This document shows, piece after piece, positions 20,936-31,760 of a DNA stretch of 64,000 nucleotides (the stretch's first letter is position 1; every line of letters starts with the position of its first letter). The notes beneath the pieces were generated by a model. The model did not search any database and was not told the origin of the DNA. It worked only from the letters and a program-made list of their open reading frames with translations. The stretch comes from Emydura subglobosa. Taxonomy: Eukaryota; Chordata; Testudines; Chelidae. The stretch lies in contig ML679989.1 in NCBI GenBank assembly GCA_007922225.1, positions 19,799,570 through 19,863,569 on the forward strand, in the 5' to 3' direction. The position numbers were made by a program, and so were the translations under genes.

Positions 20936-21944
20936 TTAGGAGGAACTAACAAACAATTCCATGTCTTTAAAAGTTATGGTAACTGAAATAGAAAAAGGTG
21001 TGAATTAAAACCAGAACAACCTGAGCTCTAGGTTTACGTAAGGCTGCCCATCCCTGGATATCTGAACACATCTGTAGAAATGTAGACAACGCTCCTCTTT
21101 TTTTACATCCCCAATTCAACTCAGGGCCTCATCTGTGAAGATTTAAAAATGACCAGTAAATCTATGTGCAAATAAAGCATTTGAAAAAGCAGCTTTGCCT
21201 TTTCTTATCTGCTGAGATGTACAGTAATTTCAGGATTTGAAGTCTCCCTTGTAGACACTTCCAGGGCATGGCAGGCTAGTGAAATGGACACGAGTCCTGT
21301 AGCAAATGGACTAGATCCACCAACCTCAGGTCATGTTGGCTGTCAAAGATGGTAAAAACTTTCACTCAATCCATCTCTCTCAGCTCTGCCCCACGTGAAC
21401 TGGTGACCTAGAGGCACAAGGCTCTGCATCCCTGGCATTTTCCTTACAGCGCGGCATGCTATTTATACAGATGGCTAATGATGATGCACCAAGTGTGGAA
21501 AGAAAGATTTCCCTCCATAATAAGCACAGCCCTTGTGCTGTCTGTGTCTTCTCAGTGTCTTGGCATGCAGCCCACAGCCATTTGTAACGCTTGTGTTATA
21601 TAAACATACTGATGACAGCTCTTGTGCTTCCCTGTGTTCGTTGTATTTTACTTTTGCATGGGGCAGTCAGTCTGCCAGGAATCCAACTTCAGCACCAATA
21701 AAGTGAGCTGAAGCTGTTCAGAAATAATGAGGAATTTCAAGGGGAGAGGCCCCTGTGGGCAGAGGGAATGAATTTGTGCTGGACAAACTTCTTGGCTTGA
21801 TAGGCTTAGAGAACAAAGTGCTCTACCCACGACAGCCTCTGTGCAAACTCCCCCCACACTGCCCTCTGTCGGAGCCCCTCTCCCTTGACCTGCAGAGATG
21901 CCCTGGATGGGGTAGAGGAATTCAATCTCTGGACGATACAGTTC
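20936..21944. other. unassigned non-coding DNA
   Basis: No recognised gene or repeat in about 1 kb. Confidence 0.4.
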
Positions 21945-22600
21945 AAGGATTCATGGCTTCCGAGGTCAGAAGGGATCACTGTCATCATCTAGTCTGACCT
22001 CCTCTCTAACAAAGGCCAGAAAACGTCCCCAGAATAATTCCGGTTACCGAAAAACATCCACTCTTGATTTAAAAATGGCCAGCAATGGAGAATCCACCAC
22101 TCTTGGTAAGTTGTTCCAGTAGTTCATTCTCACTGTTAAAAATGTACACCTTATTTCCAGTCTGAATTTGTCTAGATAAAACTTCCAGCCATTGGATCAT
22201 GTTAGACCTTTCCCTGATTGATTGATTGAAGAGCCCATTATTAAATATTTGCTCCACTTGTAGGTACTGATCGACTGTGAGCAAGTCACCCCTTACCCAT
22301 CTCTTTGTTATGCTAAATAGACTGAGCTCCTTGAATCTCTAACTAAAGGCAGGTTTTCTAATCCTTTCATCATTCTCGTGGCTCTGCTCTGACCCCTCTC
22401 CAGTTTATCTACAACCTCCTGGAATTGTGGGCACCACAGCTGGACACAGGGTTCCGGCAGTGGCTGCACCAGTGCCAGGTACAGAGGTATAAGAACCTCT
22501 CCACTCTCACTTGAGATTCCCATTTTTATGCATCCCAGGATCGCATCAAGCCATTTTGGCCACAGCAGCTCACTTGTTAGTGGGGAGAGAATATGCCTGT
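21945..22600 (-). mobile_element. CR1 LINE 3' fragment
   Basis: The plus strand shows the reverse complement of the CR1 3' end (AGGTCAGAAGGGATCACTGTCATCATCTAGTCTGACCTCC), then GATTTAAAAATGGCCAGCAATGGAGAATCCACC and the inverse of the ORF2 C-terminal coding region. Minus-strand frames near 22,590-22,400 read LVQPLPEPCVQLWCPQFQEV and VDKLERGQSRATRMMKGLEN, the CR1 RVQRRATKMIKGLEN box. It is 5'-truncated at about 22,600 with an intact 3' side, as is normal for CR1. Confidence 0.85.
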
Positions 22601-22610
22601 GGGTTTGCAC
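22308..22610 (-). pseudogene. CR1 ORF2 C-terminal remnant
   Basis: This is the 100-codon open piece of the CR1 above. The segment EVLIPLYLALVQPLPEPCVQ then CPQFQEVVDKLERGQSRATR and MMKGLENL matches the CR1 ORF2 tail ([19 protein letters not shown]...RVQRRATKLVKGLEN). HLEY is replaced by LPEP, and the ORF is closed early by a stop after VYLA. No catalytic residues fall in this part. Confidence 0.75.
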
Positions 22611-22967
22611 TTTTTAATTTTATTTTGTAAAGGACAATGCGCTGAAGAGCCAATGGAAAAATGAGGAGATTTTATAGTTGATGAAAGCTCATCCAGTGAA
22701 GTAATTGGTAAGCACTTGCTTGGCACAGACTAGCAGGATTTAACAAGTCTACTAAATGTTCTGTGCTTGCTATATGGCATTTAAGGCTGCTGGCGGCATA
22801 CATGGCAACAATGCGTCTCCTACCACTAGCATCTCTACCAAACAAAACATTGCACAAGCCAGAAGTGTCTCAGTCTTGCCTCTCACAAACATAGGACATT
22901 GCAGACTGTCCCTCCAGTAGGAACTAGATGAGTTCTTCAGGGACTTGTCCCATGACCTAGGGTATGT
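22601..22967. other. unassigned non-coding DNA
   Basis: No recognised feature. Confidence 0.4.
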
Positions 22968-23186
22968 CCACCCTGCAATAAAACACCCACAGCTGGCCTG
23001 TGTTAGCTGATTGGGGATCACAAGACTCAGGCTGCAGGTCTATAGACTCGCAGATTCCAAGAGCTCCTGTCCGAGTCCGAACATCTACACGGCAATTTTA
23101 TAGCCCCATAGCCCATGCCCTGCAAGCCCGAGTCAGCTGACCCAGGCCAGGTACTGGAGATTTTATTGTGGCATAGACAAATGCCC
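22968..23186. mobile_element. inverted-repeat DNA element, GTATGTCYACCCTGCAATAAAA termini
   Basis: The left end GTATGTCCACCCTGCAATAA and the right end TTTTATTGTGGCATAGAC (reverse: GTCTATGCCACAATAAAA) are imperfect inverted partners. The interior holds CAGCTGGCCTGTGTTAGCTGA and its inverse-like AGTCAGCTGACCCAGGCC. I recall this palindromic non-autonomous transposon, with TAGCCCCATAGCCC-type internal text, as very common in turtles. Confidence 0.65.
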
Positions 23187-24821
23187 AGACACCAAGACTG
23201 ATTTCTTCGTGGGAGACCAAGAGTTAAGATAAAAGAACAAGGCAGAATCCCTGTAAACCAAGGAAACCTTTAGGGGTCTATCCAGTTTACCCGTTTGTGC
23301 TACATGAAGGGGATGTTCCAGTGAACTAAGCTAAAGAGCCACATCAGTGTTCGCCCATTAGCTGACTGCAGCTGTGTTCTTTTCCATCCTCCGGCGGGAA
23401 TGTTTCTGAGCACAGCCCCCGATGGGCCAACTGCAAATAAGCCCAACGCACATCCTCCTGTGCAATGGCCAGTGCAAAGGAAACCTTCCGGCAGCAGCTC
23501 TAACCCTGCCAGAAACCATGGGGCCAAATGTAGGATTCCTGCTCCCCGCTCCTGGCCAATGATTGCTCCTGCTCCTGAGATGGGAAAGCATAAAGCCTGA
23601 ATGGAGCACTTAGCAAACTGCTCCCGTGGCCCATAGCTGGCTTCCTCCCATTACAAGCCCTTTTCACTGGCAAAAGAAAATTAAAAAACCCACCTCCAAC
23701 CCCTTTTTACAGAATTCTACAACAAATATTTTGGGCTCCAATGTTCCTGCTACAGCCACCCTGCCTGGGATGGCCAGCACTGACTCAGATGGCTGAAGGG
23801 AGAACAGACAGTTACTAATAACAGAGTCAATACGGGTCCAAAGCCTGATCTAATTTCTTCTGGTATTAAAAATCCCAGCCAAGATAATGGAGCAGAGATC
23901 CAGGTGCAGCCCAGCCCTGCTTGTGCGTCAATAACATGGGAAAAAGTGCGAGGATCCAAAGGTTTCCTAGGATATCTGAAACCTAAGGAGAAGCAGGTTC
24001 CCCAGGAGTGGGGAAAGTGGCTGGCCAAGGAGAAAGCCCCACGCCAGGCTTCAAACATGGCAAAGACACACATCCTAACGCAGTAATTGGGCACCATTGG
24101 TCACAGCTCCATTACACAAGGTTATTTAACCTGCATGAATTCACGTGGCAGGTGGCCAGGGAAAGCCCTGTGAAAATAAGCCATCACAGTATAGTGGGGC
24201 AATAAGCTCCCAGCTTCCCAGGCAGTGGGGGAGCACGAGGAGTGCCAGGAGGATTCCCAAACAGGGTCGCAGCCGGCACAGTGATAGCATGTGCTCCAGT
24301 GAAGACAGGGACTTTTTTCAAATTGCACTAGCCAAAGCCACGCTCTAAGCTAGCCTGGAGATCAGGGTTCTAGCACCATTCTTAATGCACAGCCAAACCC
24401 TGCCTTGGGTTTTGAGTGGAGCAGATCTGGCTGCTTAGGACGGCAGCCTATGTGCAGGGGACTGGACACCTAAGCCACATCTCTGGGTCAACAGAGAGTG
24501 AGTGGGCAGGTTGGCCAGCCCTCTACTTCATGAGAGTGGCAGAGGTGAGTGCTCCACTGCTGCGGGGGCTTGCTGCTCACGGTCCTAGCCCCAGTAGGGC
24601 ACCTGCCGCAGGGAGGACTGTGATCCTCGGTTGTAGCTCTGTTGACTGAGGGTTTCATATGGTTTGCTTCGACACTCCTTCTGCTGGAAAGACCCTTTCC
24701 CACATGGCTCCAAGCCCTTGTGAGGACAGGGCTTAAGAAGCACTGAGAAAAGTAAAAGAGCTGGCTCAGCTACTCCTTATCAATAATATCAGCATAGATT
24801 TAGCTGCTGCTCTGGTTCTTG
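23187..24821. other. unassigned non-coding DNA
   Basis: No recognised repeat or exon over 1.6 kb. The minus-strand frame 23750-24097 (115 codons) and others have no domain. Confidence 0.4.
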
Positions 24822-25489
24822 CCTAGTTTATAACCCACCCAAGCCTAGCTCCATCCTCCCTGGAACCCCCTTTCAGATAGTTGAAGGCTACTATCAAATC
24901 CCCCCTGACTCTTCTCTTCTGTAGACTAAACAAGCCCAGTTCCCTCAGTCTCTCCTCATAAGTCATGTGCCCAAACCCCCTAATCATTTTTGTTGCCCTC
25001 TGCTGGACTCTCTCCAATTTGTCCACATCCTTCCTGTAGTGGGGACACAATACTGGACACAATACTCCAGATGTGGCCTCACAACTGCGGAATAGAGGGG
25101 AATAATCACTTCCCACAATTTGCTGGCAATGCTCCTACTAACATAGCCCAATATGTTATTAGCCTTCTTGGCAATAAGAGCACACTGCTGACTCATATCC
25201 AGCTTCTTACCCACTGTAACCCCCAGGTTCTTTTCTGCAGAACTGCTGCCTAGCCCGTCAGTCCCCAGTCTGTAGCAGTGCATGGGATTCTTCTGTCCTA
25301 AGTGTAGGACTCTGCACTTGTCTTTGTTGAACCTTATCAGTTTTCTTCTGGCCCAATCCTCTAATTTGTCTAGGTCACTCTGTGTCCTATCCCTGCTCTC
25401 CAGCATATCTACCACTCTCTTCAGTATAGTATCATCTGCAAACTTGCTGAGGGTGCAATCCACCCCATCCTCCAGATCACTCCATCCTG
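24822..25489 (-). mobile_element. CR1 LINE internal fragment (RT FADD to C-terminus)
   Basis: On the minus strand the fragment begins abruptly at about 25,489 with WSDLEDGVDCTLSKFADDTI, the RT motif C with an intact FADD at 25,442-25,431. It continues through [59 protein letters not shown] and [13 protein letters not shown] to [20 protein letters not shown] and [17 protein letters not shown]. It ends there, without the rest of ORF2 or the 3' UTR. One frameshift at about 25,000-25,050 separates two frames. It is the least diverged CR1 protein text on the minus strand. The absent 3' end is atypical. Confidence 0.9.
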
Positions 25490-25616
25490 CAGTGTTGCAC
25501 TGTGAGAGGAAGGGAGTGGGCCCTAGGACTAGGAGTGAATGGCTGCATGCCTGTGGCTGTGCTGGGCTATAGAATGAACTCCTCCTGGAGCTAAGGACCA
25601 TCCCAAATCTCACCAT
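24984..25616 (-). pseudogene. CR1 ORF2 remnant with intact FADD motif
   Basis: This 210-codon open frame, the longest in the window, starts in unrelated sequence. CR1 homology begins at about residue 45. FADD occupies residues 59-62, NKDKC residues about 94-98, and [10 protein letters not shown] about residues 176-185. After residue 187 the frame slips ([17 protein letters not shown]), and the true continuation is in the overlapping frame 24823-25116. The fingers and most of the palm are missing, so it cannot act as a polymerase. It encodes the DNA-polymerising Asp pair only in isolation. Confidence 0.9.
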
Positions 25617-26214
25617 CTTCTGCTACAAGTTCCAGGAATACTTCTCCAAGAGGCCTTCACTACCAGAAACACACAGAGCACCTGCCCATTTAGCAAACCA
25701 TCCCAAAACCTACCAAAAAGAACTGCTCCACTGCACACACAATCCTCCCCAAGGAGGAGGAGATTGAAAACAAGCCACATTTGACAGATGGCAGACTCAT
25801 CCCTTAATGAACACCTGCCGGGGCCTCAGAGCTCTCGGTGAGGGTGGTTCAAGACTGTTGATAGCACTTGAGAAGCAGGTGGCGGTGCTGGAAATCAGCT
25901 GACAGGAGTGTGTTTGGGACCTCCCCTCACACACCCAGCTGCTGGGGGCCACAGAGAAGCCATCTCCTCACCTACCAATGGAAGATGCTTACCCACCAGC
26001 CCTGGGTCAGCCCCACAAGGCTCAGAAACTGAATTCAGGCTGGTGAACTGCACTGAATTCTAATGGCTTCAGCTATTGTCTTCGAGTCTTGAAAAGGTTT
26101 CAGCAAAAGGGATGGCCACAGATTCAAGGGACCTGTTTTGTCACATCAATGGCTTTCCCTCCTTGTGTTGTACCGCAGGCCGCAAGTATCGGGCTACACT
26201 CCAGCACAGAAAGG
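25490..26214. other. unassigned non-coding DNA
   Basis: No recognised feature. The CR1 ends abruptly at 25,489. Confidence 0.4.
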
Positions 26215-26530
26215 GATGGTAGAAATTTTCCATTAAAAACTGGTTTTGGTGGGATATTCGGTTTTCAGGTAATCAGATTTCTTTGTGGAAAATTTTGATT
26301 TTTTTGTAAAAAAAAAAAAAAGAATGTACAAAACTTGGACTATTTCAATCTGGGAATATAGCCCTGAGCTTCACGGGAGTTGTAGTTTTGTTGCCTTGTG
26401 TGTCCATTCTTCTCTGTGGGCTGGGCTCCTCAACTGGATTATCCTTCCCATGATGCACCATGGCCAAGGACTCCCCTCTCCAGGAGAGGCATCATGGGAG
26501 ATGTAGTCCGACCAGGGAGCCCGGTGTATA
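26215..26530. repeat. interspersed repeat with ZNF143/THAP11-like motifs (copy 1)
   Basis: The repeat has an A/T-rich left side (ATTTTCCATTAAAAACTGG, GGAAAATTTTGATTTTTTTG, an A13 tract) and a GC-richer right side. On its minus strand it carries ACTACATCTCCCATGATGC at 26,507-26,489 and a shorter ACTACAACTCCCGTG at 26,386-26,372. On its plus strand there is TTCCCATGATGCA at 26,445. A related repeat at 51.43-51.80 kb has the same left-right layout. The element class is unknown. Confidence 0.5.
26489..26507 (-). promoter_or_regulatory. ZNF143/THAP11-type motif in repeat
   Basis: The minus strand reads ACTACATCTCCCATGATGC, the ACTACA-NN-TCCCA-N-ATGC arrangement bound by ZNF143 and THAP11 at mammalian promoters. 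Binding here is inferred from motif only. Confidence 0.5.
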
Positions 26531-27839
26531 GAGGTGAACGGAAGCTTGAGGCAGTCACTCTCTTCTTTAATACAGAGGAACGTGGCCTACAGAGACCAGA
26601 TCCTGCATCTTCAGCTCCGCGCTGCATGGGGCATGGCCTGCTGGCCGACACAGCCTGTCGAGATGGCAGCTCTGCTTTATAGGCAGGGGTGGCTGGAGAC
26701 TGCACTGTCTAACGTGAGGGGCCATAATAGCCCATGCGCTGCCCTCTGGCTACTGGCAAGACTGAGTGCTCACACAGGACTCTTCCCCTGACGTGGCTTT
26801 TGAGTCCCTCTCCATCCCCTCCCTGCCCAAGGCTGCCCTGCCACACACTCCGGCAGGGAGGATCCTGTGTGTTCTGCGGGGAGGGGAAAAGAGCTGCCTG
26901 CAGTGGTGGCACCGATGGGGAGACTCTGGGAGGGAGCCCCCAGAGGGTTTGGGGGGAGCTGGAGCTGTCTGGGAATTGGCTGCTCACCCCAGGACTGAAG
27001 TGCCTGATCATTGCTTCCTCCGGCCAATTTGCTGAAGCTGTTTTACAGGCAATTTGGCTTTTCAGGAGGGCTAATGAGGAGGATTCCACTGAGACGGGAA
27101 CAAGAAAGCAATTGTAATGTCTTTATAAGCTTCCCCGCAGAGAGGCAGCTTGGCCTCATCCTCCCACTGGGCTGCCAAGGGGAAAACAGCAGGGAAAACA
27201 AAGGGAAACTACCAGCAAATTGCTGGGGCGGAACAAGCTGTTGATCAGAGGGGCACGTTGTAATCAGGATGCCAGGTTTTCTGCTGGGCTCCTGCACAAG
27301 TGACAAGAAAATACACTATTTCAGGAGCTGGGCAAAAAAATCTGCTCCTGTCGCCATCCCGAGAGTTGGCAGGAGCACAACCAGGTTATTTGCCATCTCT
27401 CCCATCCCCACCACATGGGCTGGATTCTGTTTTGCAGTGAGTTACGCTCTCTTCTGCACCTTTATTGGCGTCGACACATTCCCACTCGATAATGACACTC
27501 TCTTTGCTCTACTGCCTGCTCCATTTTCAGCTGGAGACAGTCTAGTCCCCTTCTTCCCCGAACAGGTATCGTAGCCACTGTTCACCCAGAAGTGGCTGCA
27601 TTTCAGTGCTGTGTGCTTGTGTTGGGCAATGTGGTGAATGGCATTTATCATGCACTTAGAGCGTCTCATCTGCACTGTTACTGGTCCATATAAGGGCTCG
27701 ATGTTGTTATTGTTTTTGTATAACACAAGCCAGACATGGAAGCACTTCACATACTAATGAAACAGACAGGGACCTTCCCAAAACGCCTCCATACTGAGGT
27801 CTGCCTTACACTCTGTTTTTGTCCTGATTTGTGATTTCC
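26531..27839. other. unassigned non-coding DNA
   Basis: No repeat or exon recognised. Overlapping frames of up to 127 codons on both strands at 26.7-27.1 kb reflect GC-rich sequence without domains. The CArG box at 27,686 is listed separately. Confidence 0.4.
27686..27695 (+). promoter_or_regulatory. CArG box (SRF-type) match
   Basis: CCATATAAGG fits CC(A/T)6GG exactly. It lies in non-repetitive text. One exact match per few tens of kb is expected by chance, so function is uncertain. Confidence 0.3.
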
Positions 27840-28000
27840 CACTGAAATGCTTATATCAACACACCTCTAGAGTACTGCAGTTATGTTGGTGTAAAGGTAT
27901 AATCCCTCTATGCCAGTACAACGGGCCCACGCTGGGGGGGAGGGTGGTACCACTTTAACTAAACCCATGTATGTAAAGCAATACAGCTTTGTGATGTAGA
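27840..28000. mobile_element. possible inverted-repeat DNA element fragment
   Basis: TTGGTGTAAAGGTATAATCCC and CTTTGTGATGTAGACAG resemble the interior and end of the element at 17,254-17,498 (GGTATAACCCCC, CATGTAGACAGG). The left end is not visible. Weak call. Confidence 0.3.
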
Positions 28001-28554
28001 CAGATGGGAGACAAAATGCACTAAGTGAGACCAGAAAGACCATGAGAGGGAGACAAGGGAAGAGAGGACAAGGCTGACAAAAATCAGGTTAAATTGTTAC
28101 TAAACGTTGGGCTCATCTCCATGATAAATGAAAGTCAATTAGTAAAGCAGGAAGCTCGCCACTTCTGAGTCTGTGCTGTCGGAGGCACCAAGAGCAGCAG
28201 GGCAGAGCGCTAAGGATGTGGCCCAGAGAGTATAAATATAACAGACCTGACTCTGAGTTGACTTACACCTGTGTAAATCCAGGATAACTCAGCGGATGGT
28301 GTAATAAAAGGGTAAGTATGATGGGAATCAGGCCTATCATGTGAGTAGTAACATGAGGGACAAACGTTTTCTTACACGGGATTTTACCCTGATCTGACAC
28401 TAACGAACATTCCCAAACCTACCTTTCACCAGCAGGTGGCAGACTTGATAAACCAGTGGATTGTATTGAAACGGTTTACTTACAAGTCCTGCAGCTCCTA
28501 TTTCTTTCAACTATTTCCACAGCGAACCCATGGCTGGGAAACCGGAGACATTCT
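28001..28554. other. unassigned DNA with a GTGTAAATCC fragment
   Basis: At 28,250-28,295, TTGACTTACACCTGTGTAAATCCAGG resembles part of a dispersed element also seen near 50,955 and 35,375 (GATTTACACCAG). Otherwise nothing is recognised. Confidence 0.35.
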
Positions 28555-28691
28555 GTTGTTCATCCTTTGAGTGCGAAGATGACCGTGACATCACGGGTTG
28601 GTTTGGTTTCTCTGAACACGTGAATGGCTGATCAAGTCAATCTGAGCTTTGAACGGTCTGTGGCACACTGAACAAGAGATGCCGCTCTGGG

Positions 28692-29230
28692 TTACTTGAT
28701 CAATAGCGGACATGCTGCTGTTATGAGATTTACACTGTTGGTGCTTCTGTTCTGCCTCAGTAGTTCTCTGCCCATAGACTGTGGCTCCAGTATGGATGAG
28801 ATTTCACCAGGTAGAACAATCCTGAGCAAGATCTCCCAAAACTCTGGGTCAATGTTGAAATGCCTCAGGGATAATTTGAGGGAGTCTTTGAAACGTTTCT
28901 TCTGGCCTCCCGGACAGCGCTTTCCTTCCTTTAGCTCACCATAAAAGAGCTTCCTTGGCAGTCGCTCATCTGACATTCTGGTGGCCCATCTCATGTGTGA
29001 TTTCATCCTCAGAGGATGGCTGCTTGGAGTACCTGCCTCCGTATCTGTAACCTTGTCTTGTCACTTATCCTCCTCAGTTTCCTCACACAGCCCATGGGAA
29101 AATGAATCAGCTTCATAACATCGAGTCTGCATACAGTCCAGGTTTCACATGCATACATCAAAATTGGCAACACAATGGCTTTATAGACTTCCAGTTTTGT
29201 TTGTTGACTAACATTTGCACACATTTGCAT
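28692..29230 (-). pseudogene. LINE C-terminal remnant
   Basis: Two frames (29230-29009 and 29006-28692) hold the post-RT tail. They carry KLEVYKAIVLPILMYACETW followed by CVRKLRRISDKTRLQI, then MRWATRMSDERLPRKLFYGE, LKEGKRCPGGQKKRFKDSLK and LSLRHFNID. This GHVxRMxDERLPKxxFYGEL arrangement is the conserved end of the family. Frameshifts join the two near 29,007. Confidence 0.75.
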
Positions 29231-29760
29231 AAAGTCTGCCTTTCTTTGGCAATTATGGCGTTGGTTTCATCATTGATGTGAACTGCACGTGACAGTACTG
29301 CCAGGGTAGGCGAACTTATCCATTGCTGGAGGATTTTGTCATTCACTGTGATAGTAGGCTCTACATAAGGCTTCCCTGGTACAGGCTGGTACATCACTTT
29401 TTTCTTCTTGATATTGATCATAAGACCAAAATTGTCATAAGTTGAAGAAAAATAGTCCATAGTCCGCTGCATGTCAGACTCAGATTTGGCATTCAGGGAA
29501 CAGTCATCAGGAAGCAGACGATCACAAACAGTCACTTCCTGTACCTTCATCTTTGCCTGTAGTCTCCTCATATTGAAAAGCTTGCCATCAGTCCGGTATC
29601 TTATGCCAATACCAGTGGCACAGTCACGAAAGGCATCTGTAAGCATGGCAGAAAACATCATACTGAAGAGGGCTGGGGCCAACAGACAGCTCTGCTTGAT
29701 CCCATTGGTGACTGGGAATGGTTCAGATGACTCACCATCATCTATAACGCGAGCAAGCAT
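29158..29760 (-). pseudogene. LINE RT remnant, motifs B and C, with altered active site
   Basis: This 200-codon frame continues the RT. GIKQSCLLAP (residues 20-29) stands where the family has GVKQGCVLAP. LPDDCSLNA (residues 83-91) stands where YADD would be, so the two Asp residues survive but the Tyr-Ala is replaced. KKKVMYQPVPGKPYVEPTI (residues about 119-138) is the conserved block after the palm. Past about residue 175 the frame no longer matches. The C-terminal CETWTV block is in another frame (29009-29230). Confidence 0.8.
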
Positions 29761-29772
29761 GCCATCATGGAA

Positions 29773-30036
29773 TTAAACCATTGAGATGAATTTCTCCAGG
29801 CACCCAAATTTTGCCATGATCTTCCAAAAGCCCTCCCAACTGACTGTGTCAAATGCTTTTGTCAAGTCAATGAAAGTCACATACAGGTTGGAGTTCTGTT
29901 CCAGACATTTCTCCAGAAGTTGACGAGCTGCAAACACCACGTCTATGGTCCCACAACCTTTCCTGAAGCCATACTGACTCTCAAGCAGGAACCCTTGTTC
30001 AATGTGTTGCACAAGGTGATTCAGCAAATCTGGCAA
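29773..30036 (-). pseudogene. LINE RT remnant, palm motif A segment
   Basis: The 87-codon frame contains QYGFRKGCGTIDVVFAARQL (residues 21-40) and the motif A stretch FIDLTKAFDTVS (residues 55-66, catalytic Asp at 57). It then closes at FISMV with a stop. The next part of the RT resumes at once in the frame beginning at 29,760, so only a single break separates motifs A and B. Confidence 0.8.
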
Positions 30037-31046
30037 GAATTTTGCTGGCTATTGACAACCAGGAGATGTCCCAATAGTTGTTGCAGGATTGTCTGTTACC
30101 TTTCCGCTTGTACAAGTGAATGATGGATGCATCCTTTTACTCCTGGGGTATAGTTCCTTGAGCCCACATTGACTGGAAAAATTCAGTCACTTGCAAAGCC
30201 ATGTGCAAGCCTCCAGCCTTATAGACTTCTGCTGGTATAGCATCTGCTCCACGTGTTTTACCATTTGACAGCAGGTCAATCGCTTTCACAGTTTCAGTCA
30301 GCGTTGGGGGATCAGCAGGAGATATGTCAATATCAGTCTGGTCAAGTCGGTCAATTGCCTCCTCACTAATAGATGATTATTGATTGAGAATGTTGTTAAA
30401 GTGTTCTGCCCACCTTTGCAGCATCTTTTCTTTATCATCAGTGAGCAGTATTGTGCCATCAACACTCAGTATTGGAGATATTCCCAATGACCGTGGCCCA
30501 TGGATTGTCCTGAATATCATTTGCCTTGTTGCTCAGCCATGAGCTTTGCATCTCTTTAATTTTGCTTTGGACAGTCCTCTTGTTGTCGTTGAAGGCTGCC
30601 TTCTTAGATATTGAAGTGCTGTCTCCTACACAGGCCTTAGGGAGCCTATGTTTCTCATTCAATAGTCTCCCTATATCACTATCGTTTTCATCAAACCAAT
30701 CTTCATGTTTACGTGTGATGAAACCAAGGATTTTGGATGAAGCTGAGTACACAATCTCTAAAGGATGCCCAATTTTCCTTGATGTTATTTGATTTCATAT
30801 CAATTGTGACAAGTTGGTTGCACAGTTCTTCCACAAAAAGTCTGTTTCACATTCTCCTGTTTCAATCTGGATATGTTAAGCTTTTTTGGAGCTTTTTTAC
30901 CTTGTGGTCATCTACTAGGATGTATCCGGATATTCAGCTTGGAGACCATGAGCCTGTGATCAGTCCAGCATTCTGCACTTCTCATGGACTTTGTCACTCT
31001 AAAAAAGTGTGTCTCTTCTCCTGATGATGACATAGTCAGTGAGCTG

Positions 31047-31713
31047 CTAGTGCTTGGAGCATGGATGCATCCAAGGCGTCTTTTTACGGGTTGACAGGCA
31101 GAAGACTGTGCTGGTGATGAGAAGGTCCTGTTCAGTGCATTTCCTGAGCAGGAGGAATCCATTGCTGTTGCATTTCCCAAGGCCATTCTTTCCAATCACA
31201 CTTAGCCATACCTGGTAATCTGCACCAACTCTAGCATTGAAGTCACCAAGGATGATAAGCTTGTCTGCCTTCCACACTTCTGTGATAAAGCAACCCCAGG
31301 TCTCCATAAAATTTTTCCTTGATTGCATTTGGGTTGGTCATGGTGGGTGCATATGTGCTGATGAGCATTGAACATCTTTTCCCAAACAGTGGGAGTCTCA
31401 TTAGCATGAGTCTATCATTCACACCCTTTTGGAAATTCGTAAGCTTGCTGACTAGCTGTGTTTTGATGGCAAACCCAACAGCAGCTTCACTTTGTTCTTC
31501 TTTATTAGGGCTGCTCCAGAAGAAGGTACAGCTGGCTCCTTGTTCAGTAAGTTGTCCTTCTTCAGCCAAGCGAAGTCCACTCAGGGCCACTATCTGAATG
31601 TTACATCTGGCCAGTTCTCTACCAACTAGAGCTGTTCTTCTCTTTGGTCTGTCTGCTGTTATGCAGTCCATTAATGTGCGTGCATTCCAAGCGCTGATGG
31701 TGAGTGGTGTCAC
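31047..31713 (-). pseudogene. LINE endonuclease domain remnant (APE-type)
   Basis: Two overlapping frames (31,713-31,243 and 31,328-31,047) carry the N-terminal endonuclease. The first has SAWNARTL (strand with the catalytic Asn), the QIVALSGLRLAEEGQL region where the catalytic Glu of LSETR has become G (LSGLR), and STYAPT. The second has GDFNARVG with both Asp and Asn kept, and LLITSTVF. The switch between frames near 31,250-31,320 is a frameshift. Loss of the Glu plus the frameshift make the nuclease inactive. Confidence 0.75.
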
Positions 31714-31760
31714 CTTTGTCTTTTTTTTATTATTTGTCTGTTCATGTGATTTTCGACCAT

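Larger units (their letters stand above)
28555..31760 (-). mobile_element. near-complete decayed LINE with APE-type endonuclease and RT (RTE-like)
   Basis: This is one element on the minus strand. The endonuclease begins near 31,713 (SAWNARTL) with GDFNARVG at 31,247-31,224 and CWTDHR near 30,965. The linker has EDWFDENDSDIGRLLNEKHR near 30,690 and LSVDGTILL near 30,460. The RT has IPAEVYKAGG near 30,230, LTKAFDTVS near 29,860, GIKQSCLLAP near 29,690 and LPDDCSL near 29,505. The C-terminus has YACETWTV near 29,145 and MRWATRMSDERLPRKLFYGE near 28,995-28,935. The 3' UTR runs to about 28,555. The gene order is collinear with no large deletion, but frameshifts and stops split it into at least seven pieces. 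It resembles a LINE family I know from many vertebrates and invertebrates, and RTE-like is my best guess at clade. Confidence 0.8.

Noticed and set aside
24984..25616. A domesticated host gene derived from CR1 (210 codons, intact FADD)
   Set aside because: The homologous part starts mid-RT, shifts frame after residue 187 and begins in unrelated sequence, as expected for a dead fragment.
31243..31713. Host craniofacial-development-type protein or other nuclease gene
   Set aside because: The frame is the endonuclease of the LINE, with RT following in order on the same strand. Annotation as a host gene would be an artefact.
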